In this document: piece by piece, positions 34,978-45,589 of the stretch
Position numbering within the stretch: the stretch's first letter is position 1
Layout of the letters: each line of letters starts with the position of its first letter
NCBI GenBank assembly: GCA_014529385.2
Contig: CM043969.1
Coordinates: forward strand, 34,844,446 to 34,908,445
Source of the DNA: Adiantum capillus-veneris
Lineage: Eukaryota; Streptophyta; Polypodiopsida; Polypodiales; Pteridaceae
Reading direction: 5' to 3'
Length of the DNA stretch: 64,000 nucleotides
The notes under the pieces: generated by a model
What the model was told of the DNA's origin: nothing
What the model saw: the letters and a program-made list of their open reading frames with translations, nothing else
Database searches by the model: none
Translations under genes and position numbers: made by a program

Positions 34978-35588
34978 ATAAAAATGACTTTCACTTTATC
35001 AAAAGTCAAGTCATGATCAAGTTGCCTTTCAATGATAGCCCTCGCACTATCAATGAACCACCTCACCAAATTCACTCTCATTTCCTCCAAACTTAAACCT
35101 CTCTTTTGCTCAAAAAATGAGCTCTCCTCCCTTTTAATCTTGTAGTAACTATCTTTTAAAAATAGATACATGTCTTCAATTGTCTGTAGGTCAAAGTATT
35201 TAACGAGAATAGTCTCTTCCTCCATCACATTTAAAGATGATTCCTACATAAATACATAACTTACTTTTATAAATAAAGGGTTTTATGAAAACACATTTTA
35301 TATATTAGATAACATAAGAACTAAATATAGAAAAGATGAGAATTACTTCATCAAAATTGGAAACACACATTCGATATGTCACCTGCAATGCATTTCCCAT
35401 CCTAAAAAATTCAACAAAAAGAGATTGGTATTAAAAAATTTGGATTATGTCTTACAGTATGTGGGATTTATGGCTAAATTGATGACAACACCCAGAGACA
35501 AGCTATCAAGAACTTAAATAAAACACCAAGACACTTACACATCATTGTTGTCCATGACTTCACGTTGGAAAAGAGACAAAGTATCCAT
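34978..35588 (-). CDS. First three exons of a minus-strand gene interrupted by CACTA
   Basis: Exon 1 is 35588-35539 (ATG, 50 nt, MDTLSLFQREVMDNND) with a GTAAGT donor. Exon 2 is 35401-35347 (MGNALQVTYRMCVSNFDE) after TTTTTTAG, with a GTAATT donor. Exon 3 is 35243-34978 after TTATGTAG, starting ESSLNVMEEETILVKYFD and ending KVKVIF before a GTAAGG donor. Phases agree across both junctions, giving about 123 residues. The CACTA element entered intron 3 only 47 bases after that donor; no fourth exon is recognised left of 23720. The EEMRVNLVRWFIDSA segment vaguely recalls the MRxxLVxW start of a cyclin box, but this is weak and no family is claimed. The gene has a TATA box at 35861-35870. It could be a host gene or the second gene of an older element whose transposase is at 38149-41770. 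Confidence 0.55.
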
Positions 35589-37508
35589 GCTTAGTCCAAA
35601 TCCACCCTCCTTGATTCAGCAAATGTTGGGCTTACACTAGTAGAAGAAATGATAGATTTCCTACTCTCAATTGAATGATCACTCTCTCTTACAATGGCAT
35701 AGAGCTCCCTTGCTAATCACCCCTAGTACAACACATGCATAAGCATAAGACAATGAGCTTCCACTCAAGAGCTCCTTCTCAAGAGGTTGAGCTTGGATTC
35801 TCAAGCTATAGCATAGTGCTCTTGCTTATGGCTCCCCCCTTTTGTGCTAGCTACACCCTCCTTTTATAGAAATTTTGAGGGCTAGGGTTACTCCTCTAAC
35901 CATGGTTGGGTTAGATTTTCAGTACTTATCTAATTTTTTTTGCTTGGAATTATCAAGAAATTGGTGGGGATAGATGAAGAAAAGAGAGAGGAGAGAAGTG
36001 GAGGTGATAGGACTTTTCATAGTAGGTTAGTGTTAGTAAATTAGTAGAGTTATTATTTTTATTGATTTGCAAATGGAATTAGATATTTACAATGGGAGTA
36101 TCCATGTAGGATACAAATAAGGAAGAAAAACTCTTAATAGGTAAGAAAATATGGATTTCTTACAATGTTGATGCTCCAAGTGTCTTGAGTAAGGTCAAAT
36201 TTAATGCTTGTTGACGGTCCACCAGCTTTGACGGTACAATTTTTCTCCACTCTTGACCTTCCTTGGGATCCAAGGTAATTGAATATGAGTAATCAATCAC
36301 CATGATGTTGGCTTTCAAGAGAAGAGGCTGAATTTTGTGGTTTTTTTTATAGATATGGGTAATATGGAGGAGGAAAAATGAGAGTATGTGGTCAATTTTG
36401 GAATGGAAGTGTGTGTAGGAGACATGAGTTCACCATGGTTTCTCTTATTGTTCAAGGTTGAGAATAAGGTGAGAAGGGTGCAGAGAGGAGTGGTGAGAGA
36501 GGTGGGGATGATGAGTGGAGAAGTGTGTGTGAAAGATGAAAATGATAAAGTGGAAGAGGGAGTGTGGCTACATAGCATGGGCAAACTGGGGTCCACCAAT
36601 AAAATCATAGCTCACAGCTCGTAGCTCAAAAAAATATGAAACAATTTGACGCAAAATTTCGGTCCACGAGCTACAAATTTTGTTTGTATCATCTTTTCAA
36701 ATTCGGAGAGCAAGTGATCTTTAAAAATTCAGCAAAACCGACTGTCTTTTTCCAATGCACAAAGTCTATGTGGGGTCCTTCTTTGGATGATTCTTTTGAA
36801 TTCCTTCAAGAGTGAGCTCTCCATAGTGCATGCATGCATGCCACATACCCTTGACCTTATTTGGTAGGTCTATAATTGAAGATATTATTGAGATCATGAT
36901 ATAAGTAAATAGTACAACTAAGGAAATCAAACATTGAGGGGTCTAAAAAATGTACATGTCAAATATAAATCTCTCTCATTGTAAGTCTACCATAAAAAAA
37001 TGAATATTTTTGGTATTCTAATTTTTGGGAGTAAAAGAGAATAGATGTATGAAGGGAAAAATCACAATAGTGAAAAAATATACACATAAATAAAACATTT
37101 TTTTTTTTTTGGTGGAGTTACACAAAAAATAAGAGAAACTTGCATGAAAGTATTTCCATATGGAATAAAGAGTATGAAAAATTGTGGTAATGGTGAGTCA
37201 ATGTACATAGCATAAATAACATACACCTACGTAGAAATATTTAAATAAATACGAAAATGATTATGAAAAATCATTATATTTAGGCCCTATATACAATGAA
37301 ATATTTACACACAAAGAGACAATAATACACCCTTTTTTTTGTTTGGTCAACTAGCCCAATGACTAGCTAATTGAGGGTTTTTAAGAAAATATGGGGAAAG
37401 TCCCCTAACTCACACACGCCTATGTACAATCAAATGGTAGGGATAGCCACAGTGTTTGGGTGATTTTGGTAGGGTAAGGTAGCTCACTATGGAAATTTGG
37501 ATAGACAA
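35449..37508 (-). repeat. Resident arm of inverted repeat: promoter, exon 1, intron start
   Basis: Reverse complement of 24668-26778 with scattered substitutions and indels. Homology begins near CCATAGTGAG (37485-37500 region) and ends at TCTTACAG (35449) inside intron 1. It lies outside the CACTA element and continues into exons 2 and 3, so it is taken as the original. Confidence 0.85.
35861..35870 (-). promoter_or_regulatory. TATA box of interrupted gene
   Basis: TCTATAAAAG on the minus strand, about 270 bases before the ATG; the matching captured copy is at 26366-26373. Transcription from here runs into the right end of the CACTA element, antisense to its two genes. Confidence 0.6.
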
Positions 37509-38148
37509 AAAATGGATATCAGTAGTTGTCCTCCATTGGGCATAGGTGATATTCATTGATTGAAGTTTTGTTAGCCGTACTCAGTTTAAAGTAGAGTCTA
37601 CCTCTCGAACAAAATCATATGCTAGTTGACAAGCGGCAGATTATTTGTCCACAAACTCTCTAACTTGGACTATGTCCTTCTCATCAAGCCATGGAGGTAC
37701 ACATCCAACACATCTGGCACTCAACAGGAACCTAAGAATTCCTAGAGAGTCTTAAGTCTAATAGGCAATAATACAATTCTAAAATCTCCACGAAATAAAC
37801 TTGTGTAGTAGTGAATTGACTTTTCTTATACAATCCCAAGAGAAAGGCATTGGGGTGACTTGCAGTACGCTCATTCTTGTGATTGGATCTACATTCAACT
37901 TTTCAACATCTTCTTCAACCAAGATTGTTTGTGTCTATAATAATCTACACCAAAAAATAGTAGAATTTCTTCTTAGGATTGCAAAGTAAAGAAAGATCCA
38001 ATTTGTGCTTTCCACTCACCTACAGAAGTTGCATTCTCTTGATAATTATCAGATCTCACCACAACTATGTCTCCTACACTCAATACTTCTCCTTTGAATA
38101 CAACCTTCTTGTGTTGTAACACTTTAGCAGCATCGAACCCATACTGAC

Positions 38149-41100
38149 TCATAAATTGTTCTTCCTCACTTGATGGCAGTTTTTTCTTCGTGGGCCAATG
38201 ATGATGCCTTTCTCATGAATGGATCTCCCACATGGATAGTCACATCTGTATGCTAAGTGAGCATTCCACAACTCCTTTGCCTTTATGCTGGATGATACTC
38301 TCAAGATTCCATTTTTGTGCCATTGTTGACAGGTGAAGAACATTGCCCTCATCTATTGTGTGTCCTTGGGGTGCAATGATTGCAGAGTGGAGATCTCCAT
38401 GTAATCTTTGATAAGGAAAAAGTCTATCCTTACCATTTTGAATTTGGGATAAGACCCATGTAAGACGATTTCTCTTATCGAAGTTTGTAAAGCAGATTTC
38501 ACTCTCTTTGTTGTTCGACTTGATGTTGACATATGTAGAGACCATGCGTTTATATATAAATCACCAGACAACATCGTGATTTCCATGGCGAATGACATCA
38601 GCTAGAATCTCTCCAATACCTTTATAATAAAATACATCTTTAGTTTGAATTACCTCAAAGAGCATATGACTTATAGAAGTTGGTCTGTAGAGACCACAAA
38701 GAAGTAATACCTGCTACATCCTCAAGTGGTGAAGAGTTTGCACTGAATCTCTCCACTACCTTTAGAGTAAAATACATTTCAAGTTTTAATTACCTCAAAG
38801 AGCATATGACTTAGAGAAATTGGTTTGTAGAGACCACAAAGAAGTAATACCTTCTACATCCTCGAGTGGTCAAGAGTCAGGAGTGAATGACTCTTCACTG
38901 CTAACTCTCCAAGATGCAAGAAGGGGTTGTGCCACCTTTATAGCCTACTTAGACCACCCATGGTCTCTGGTATAGTGAAAACAAATGTGTGAAACATCAA
39001 TCGTGGGTTGAGTTCTTCATAAGCAGTGATATATACTTTTGAAAAACATTCAATGAGAGAATGTGCATTGTGTCATAGAAAAGATCCAATGACAAGTCAA
39101 AGCCATAATACTCGTATAATCTCCATAAGCTTGATTTTCCACTCAAACCCACACTCTTTAGTATCTCTTCATGTTGAGTTTGAGTAGCTACTCTAATGGA
39201 TCGAGACAATGCAGCTTGCATTTAATCTATACTTCTCTTGGGAGGTGGATAATGATATTGGAAGAAATTTCTATCATAGAGATATCTCCCTTGAAAGCTT
39301 GATCTTGGTGAATCTAAAGTGTAAGATGCCTTGTCTCGACGACGAAAGTGTTGTCCACCATCCTTAAATAGCCCAATCTTGCATTGAGCAGGGTAGTCAC
39401 TGGCAACCATCATTACCATTTCACACAGCTGATGACTGTTGAGGAGGCCAATGTCGCATCCATTGCATGAGAAGGATAATTGAAATTAACTTGAAATCCA
39501 TCTACGTATAATTTCTCTAGCTCCCTCACTAGTGGCTACAAAAATACATGAAAGAGATCCCTAGAGGCTCCAATAATCTTCTTGCAGCTGAAAAGGATAA
39601 ATAAAATTGGTATAGTTTGTAAAATAGAGTTCTTTCCAGAGTTTTGAACTCTAATTTCCACAATGCCACAATTCTTTTGTGTCATTTTTTTAATTGAAAA
39701 CCATCCCAATGGAGCAATAGTGCAAAGTTTCGAGGATATCCCTAACAATCATAATATAAAGGGGTCGAGTCAAGATACAAAAGTATAAACAAAATATACA
39801 AAAATGAGCAAGAATCTAGGGCTTTGATATAAGGGAGATACCTTGACGGTCTTCTTCAGGCTCTTGATAAATCTACAACACGACTTGCATGTAAAAGCAT
39901 ACATTTGTTGATCCTCGTTCCAATTCAAGGAGAACTCCTTAAAAGCATACACTGGTGGCCATGCCTTGTAAGAGTGTCTACATGTTTCACAAATGATGAG
40001 GAGCTCAAAATTTGAAGCTAGGGCTCCAAAAATCTTGAAGATCCCTACACTTGGCACCATTCCAGAATTCATCAATACCTAGAGATAAATCTGTGCTTGA
40101 CCGATTCCAACCATCTGTCCTTGTGATTCCACATACAAGATGTCATGGCACACGGTGCGATAAGAAGATATAAGCTCTAATTGCTTTTAAAAGGAAGATA
40201 GTCAAATAAAATCATCTGTTTCCGTGGAAAAGCACACTTTGTGCATCTTTCACAGCATCGGAGACAATCTCTTTTCATTTTTCTACCCTTGCGTCCTTCA
40301 GGTTGATGGCATAAGCACAACACAACAATTCTCACATACTTATCCTCATTTATTGGGACATACAAAATAGGATTGTGAGTATTACCATTTAGACCCATAC
40401 AAATGAGATATCTCTCATTGTCTACCATTTGGAGACTTTTGTACATTGTGTTCAGCTCTGGCCAACATGATGGAGCATTGAGTCCACCAAGATTGCCTTC
40501 CCAACTGTCTGGAAGCTTTACCAAGAGAGATCTCAAACTCTCTACCCATTCTCTATGCCTTTTTCCAAAAAAAATCTTTAGCACTTGATCTTGAAAATCA
40601 ATAGAGACCTAATGTCCATCCCATAGGGCTTGCATTTGAGCTTTTTTTTGGAGAATCTTATCATCTATATTGGCCACATCTTCCTCTTGTTACTGTTCTT
40701 GCTCGTAGCTTAGTGGATCTTGATTGCCAAGACTCCTTGCATTGTCATGCTCTTCAAGGTTTTGACCTCCTTCAACACCTGCAGGAGCCTCATAGATATG
40801 GAAGATAGCAAATGCATTTTCTTCAAAGCCTTGATCACGATTTTCATATGTGAATGCTTTAGAAGTACTATATTCAAGGATTTCACAGTTCAAATCCTAT
40901 TGAAGCTCGTTTGTGCTTGTAGGTACAATGGTTTCTTCACATTGCAAAATTATTGAAGCATGTGTACTCTGCATACCAAATACTGAGTTTATTTCTAGAT
41001 ATCTAGCATCAGCATCCTGGTATCTTTTATTTGTTGATGGAGCTACCAAACTTCCACCATAGCAATATGCTTTGCATGAACACCATTTTTTTCTAGGTGC

Positions 41101-41770
41101 TTGTTGATGTGATGATGTTTGAGCAGTCTCAACCACAATAGTAGGTTGAGAGTTTGCATTGGGGTGCTTGAAATTTCCACTAATCATGCTTGGATGAAGA
41201 TCCCCATTGCGATCATGATGAAGGTGCTCGTAATATGTCCTCCTACTAACGAGCTCATACCCAAGAGAGCTATGCTTGCACTTATAATTACATTGGCACC
41301 TATGTAGCCTTGTGTCTCTAGGCTGCATCTATTGGGCACAAAAGTGGAATAGAGAGTATATTCAAATTTCTTATATTTCCAATCTTTATTTAAAATTGAC
41401 AAGCTTGTCAAATTAAAAAATAATAGTCTTTATAAGTTGACACAAAGTAAAACATTGAGGCATTACATCAAATCTTCCAAATTACATAGAATTTGTGATA
41501 TTGATTGCTCATCTCCACAAAAGAGAATAATAGGAGTCACTCATAAAATGTTTCCTAGGAGGAATAATAGATGAAAGTTGCTCCATTCTTTGCAATATAG
41601 CATCTATAGCTACGAGTCTAGACTCCCTACGCCAATAGAATATATAGAAATCAACCAGATGTAGACTCTCTTTCAAAAGAAGGAGCTCTAGATTCCCATC
41701 CCACCCCAAACGATCATCAATCCATATATGTGAAAAAGGTGGTTTTTGGCTTAGATTTAGCAAACAAATA
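38149..41770 (-). pseudogene. Decayed tnp2-like (CACTA-related) transposase
   Basis: Minus-strand blocks in shifting frames keep a consistent order. CQCNYKCKHSSLG and SRRTYYEH (41328-41200) form a Cys/His N-terminus, followed by an acidic stretch (40893-40690). FFGKRHREWVESL and VPINEDKYV follow (40584-40320). CETCRHSYKAW with CKSCCRFI (40000-39880) is a CxxC pair. PLGWFSIKKMTQKNCG lies at 39690, and MMVASDYPAQCKIGLFKDGG (39419-39360) with RDKASYTLDSP next. YYGFDLSLDLFYDTMHILSL (about 39100-39050) resembles the D-MH signature of tnp2 transposases (D.MH...N..K). A tail runs 38598-38149. The family call rests mainly on the YYGFD...DTMH...NVFQKYI block and overall order. Stops and frame changes are frequent. 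Confidence 0.5.
38605..38886. repeat. Tandem duplication, 141-bp unit
   Basis: AATCTCTCCA, CAAAGAGCATATGACTTA, GTAGAGACCACAAAGAAGTA and CTACATCCTC occur in the same order in both copies (38605-38745 and 38746-38886). The duplication sits in the transposase-like region and would add to its decay. Confidence 0.8.
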
Positions 41771-42174
41771 ATAAGAACAATCCTCCCATGGCTTCTCTAT
41801 GTCTTGGGATTCCATTGAATAGTTAGTTAGCTCAAGGATAACTTCCTCGCTCGACTCCATCGAACAATCTCGCAAATTGGAAAATGTACCTGCAAGGCCA
41901 AACTATTTTTCTAAGGTCAACACTATCCTAAATGAAAAAAGATTTGATATCTACCGTCATTTATATATTTTTAAATATCACTCAAGTATCTTTTGGGTTT
42001 CATTTGTGATGAAAAATCTCTACATCTCCATCATTAGATATAGATAACAACTAAAGAATGTGTTTGTCTGTCCTCTTCATTCTCTATGAGCATGTCTATT
42101 AGTGTTGCTCATAAAGCATGGAAAAGAACTAGCCGTGGAGCCAACTCTCACAGAGTTTTTGAATATAAAGCATG

Positions 42175-42206
<32 letters not shown>

Positions 42207-43213
42207 ATTTTGAAAAGACAAGGATGTGAGATGGAGGAGAAAGGGCATTCCCCTCAATATGAGGTTTTTTAACCATGCATCGGCTTTATACAACACGCAA
42301 GTGGTGGCAGTGGCATTGACAAAAAGAGCACCTAGATCTGGTGTGGTAAAGAAGTGTGATAAATATTGGCTGTGTGGAATGAGGGTGGCATGGGTGGCTC
42401 AAGAGAAAGGGAAATCTACTGACGTAATCTAGCACTGAGGCAATCCATCAAGCATGGAAACAGTCTGTGGACAAAATGGCGGCATGCAAGGCCAATAACT
42501 GGCGTCTACCAAGGGCGGATGTAGATGGGAAGCCTTGGCCCATTTCTAGAAACAAAGGCAAGGTAGGGGATGCACATCTTAATAGATAATGCAAAGGGTC
42601 TCAATGCAAACCGCATGAGGGGGAAAGGATTTGCCCACCGTAGGGACCATAGGGAGAAAAGGCTTTTCCCATAGCAGGGAGACCCAATTAGGTTTGACTC
42701 AAAGTTTTCATAAATCAAAGAATTCTTCTTGGTTTCTAGAATGTTAATTTTTTGACTCAGTGGGCTAAGCCATGTGCCTATCGCTTAAAAAAACCACCAA
42801 GTAATTTTTCTTGAAGAATATGTGTATTGTACAGCTTTGCCGATAAAGAATCCTATAGAATAATGAAACAAGGTTGTCTTTGTCTCTTTAGCATGTTGTT
42901 TGTGTGAAAGATTGAGTGTACTCTCTCTCTCTCTCTCTCTCTCTCTATAATTTCAAATCCACATATACGAAAGGTATATTGACTAACAAAGCCATTGAGC
43001 TTGGGAGAGCGGGAAGCTTACTTGAACAAGAGCCATCAAGGCATGGATGCATGGAGCTCTGTTAGAGAATTAGGATTATTTTAGCACAACATGAGAGACG
43101 TTCAATACAACTATTTACAGAGGTAGGCATTAACGATGCTCTTCAGTGACATATGCAGTACATCCTCTGACAGAGGCCAAAGTCAGACATTATTGGACAC
43201 TAGGGATTCCATT

Positions 43214-43545
43214 AACGTGATCACAAATACGTGATCACGTTAATAATGTTGAGTGATCACATTTCAAAATACGTCATCACATTAAATCTTCATGTGACTT
43301 CCCTTAAACTTGTAAAAATTGCCCAATTCAGTATGCACACTGGGGTTTTTTCATTTCTTGGTGGGATTGGTTTAGCGTTCTTACAGTTTCTCGATGGGCC
43401 CATCGAGAAAAACACGTACTCTAACAGGGTTTTGGTGGATTGCCACGTCACCACTTATCAACTTTTTTGTGATCATGTTATTTGTGATTATGTGAATGTG
43501 ATAATAACATTGTGATCATAAGAAATTTCATGTGATCACGTAAAT
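43214..43545. mobile_element. Foldback MITE-like element with TGATCAC repeats
   Basis: The left part reads AACGTGATCACAAATACGTG, then TCACGTTAATAATG. The right part reads AACATTGTGATCATAAG and CATGTGATCACGTAAA. The two ends are complementary, and each contains several GTGATCAC palindromes. A target duplication is not clear. Confidence 0.5.
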
Positions 43546-43569
43546 TTGAAATCCTTGTTGGACAATCAT

Positions 43570-43697
43570 GTTCATTTCAACTTTCATTTTACTTTATACT
43601 CATACATTGTATGAAATCAACCAAGATTGTATCAATTTGGTCTCATCTGTCATTTTGGCTATTAGAAAACGTTTAATATAACATTTCGTTTTCTCCC

Positions 43698-43771
<74 letters not shown>

Positions 43772-43920
43772 TGTATTAAATCCACCAAGATTGTATCCAT
43801 TTGGTCTCACATGTCATTTTGGTTAAGAAGACGTTTAATATAACATTTTATTTTATACTCAAACATTGTATTAAATCCCACCAATATTGTTATATAACAT
43901 TACTAGAAGACGTTCAATGT
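43570..43920 (+). repeat. Dispersed-repeat cluster around microsatellites
   Basis: ACATTGTATTAAATC, AAGATTGTATC, ATTTGGTCTCA, GTCATTTTGG and TTTAATATAACATTT occur two to three times (43600-43685, 43770-43850, 43865-43920), separated by CT and CA runs (43694-43770). Related copies lie at 14480-15010. Confidence 0.65.
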
Positions 43921-43931
43921 AACATCTCATT

Positions 43932-44034
<103 letters not shown>

Positions 44035-44443
44035 AATGCCTCAAATGGCACAAACAAATTAAAATATTATGAGACAAGTTATATATCATGGCCGGAGACC
44101 AACCTTAGTCGAGCTTGAAAACTCAATGAACTACTGACGAGAGCTGCTGCAACGGGACGTGTTGGAGGAGAATCGAACAATGCGCACGTGTATGTACGCC
44201 TTGGAAGTAGCTAGATTCCACACCTAACCAAACAGCTACAATCAGCGTGCGTCAATAGAGAAAGGCACTATGGTACGTAGTGCAGTGCGCACCATCTGAG
44301 GGGTCAATAAGCATTGTCATGAACACACATAAGGAAGGAATGAGGAAGCTAATGTGCGAAGAAAGTACAGGCCAGGAAAACAATATCCTGGCTAAGACAA
44401 ATACAGGCCGATTGGATATGGTAGAGAGAGGTCAAGAAAATTT

Positions 44444-44587
<144 letters not shown>

Positions 44588-45228
44588 TGGAGGGAATTCA
44601 CGCCCTTTGCAGTTTGGTACTTGGAAAAAAAACTTCTTAAGGTCTGGGGAATAGTGTAAGGACACACAGCCTAGGAAAAGCATACCCAAGTCCCTACTTT
44701 CTATATACAAAAGAAGTGGAAACTCATTGTGTGGGCAGGGAGGGAAGGGATCCACGGTGGCAAGTGGATGCCTGTCACACCTTTGAAAGATGGCCATTAG
44801 TTTGCAAACGCTGGTAGATTGTAAATTTGGGCAAAAGGGTAAATTTGGGTGGGGGACGACGCCATTTAAATGCGATGGGAATAAGATCCTTTTGGGGAAC
44901 CACGACTAGAAAAAAGGGCCATTTGATCATGTAAAGTTGCACAGCCACATTGTAGTTATTTGGTTGGGAATTTAGAGCTAGACAAAAGAAGAGTGGCTAA
45001 ACTTGTGTACTGAACCCTTGATACATGTCAATTTGGGTTGCATTGTAAATTTAGTATGAATGATGCATATGCAGGAATATGGGTTAAGTTGCTATATTAA
45101 TCAAATTTGGCACCTAGTAAGCTTCCTTCCCTGTCCTCTTCTCTTCTCCATCTAGCCTGGGTGTGATGGCAAGCCTATCTTCTCCTCCTCTCCTTTGTGA
45201 GCATCATCATGGAGTGGTATGTTGAAAT

Positions 45229-45359
45229 TGTAAGACTGCGGGGGACTGGACCATGCAACTCTCCACCCAACCGTGCCATATATAGACTCCTAGCCCCTAA
45301 ATATAGCGCCTCTTGACCGCATGTCCGTCCTGGCCCTTGGCCCTGCCCTTGGCCTGACA
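45229..45359 (-). repeat. 3' LTR, 131 bp
   Basis: TG...CA ends. The minus strand contains CTATATATGGCACGG as a TATA region. Confidence 0.9.
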
Positions 45360-45589
45360 TTACTCCCCCCTTGGAGAAGCGTTTTCGTCCTCGAAAACAC
45401 AAGTGGTAGTATCTTCGTAAGAACACTGATGTTTTCCTTATTGGCATCCTCTACACAGGCCAATTGTCCATATGACCGATACCTGGTGCAGTGAGTAGGT
45501 TCAATGAAACCAAGAGCAACATCTTGATTTTCAACATTGTTGTCCTTTTGCCACCACCCGTATCTAAATGGTAACTCATGATAACTCAT
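45290..45589 (-). other. ORF ending across the polypurine tract
   Basis: A 99-aa minus-strand frame (MSYHELPFRYGWWQKDNNVE, ending with LLQGGSNVR encoded by the polypurine tract and LTR start). Plant Ty3 polyproteins often end in a GGxNV-type peptide at this place, so it may be the last remnant of pol. No domain is recognised. Confidence 0.35.
45360..45375 (-). other. Polypurine tract
   Basis: Minus strand AAGGGGGGAGTAA directly before the LTR start TGTCAGG; second-strand priming site. Confidence 0.75.

Noticed and set aside
34978-35588. Cyclin assignment for the interrupted gene
   Set aside because: Only a short MRxxLVxW-like match with no further cyclin-box residues visible; not enough to name it.
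24668-37508. The two 2.1 kb arms as the pair of LTRs of one retrotransposon
   Set aside because: They are in inverted, not direct, orientation; one lies inside and one outside the CACTA target duplication; and the outer one continues into spliced exons.
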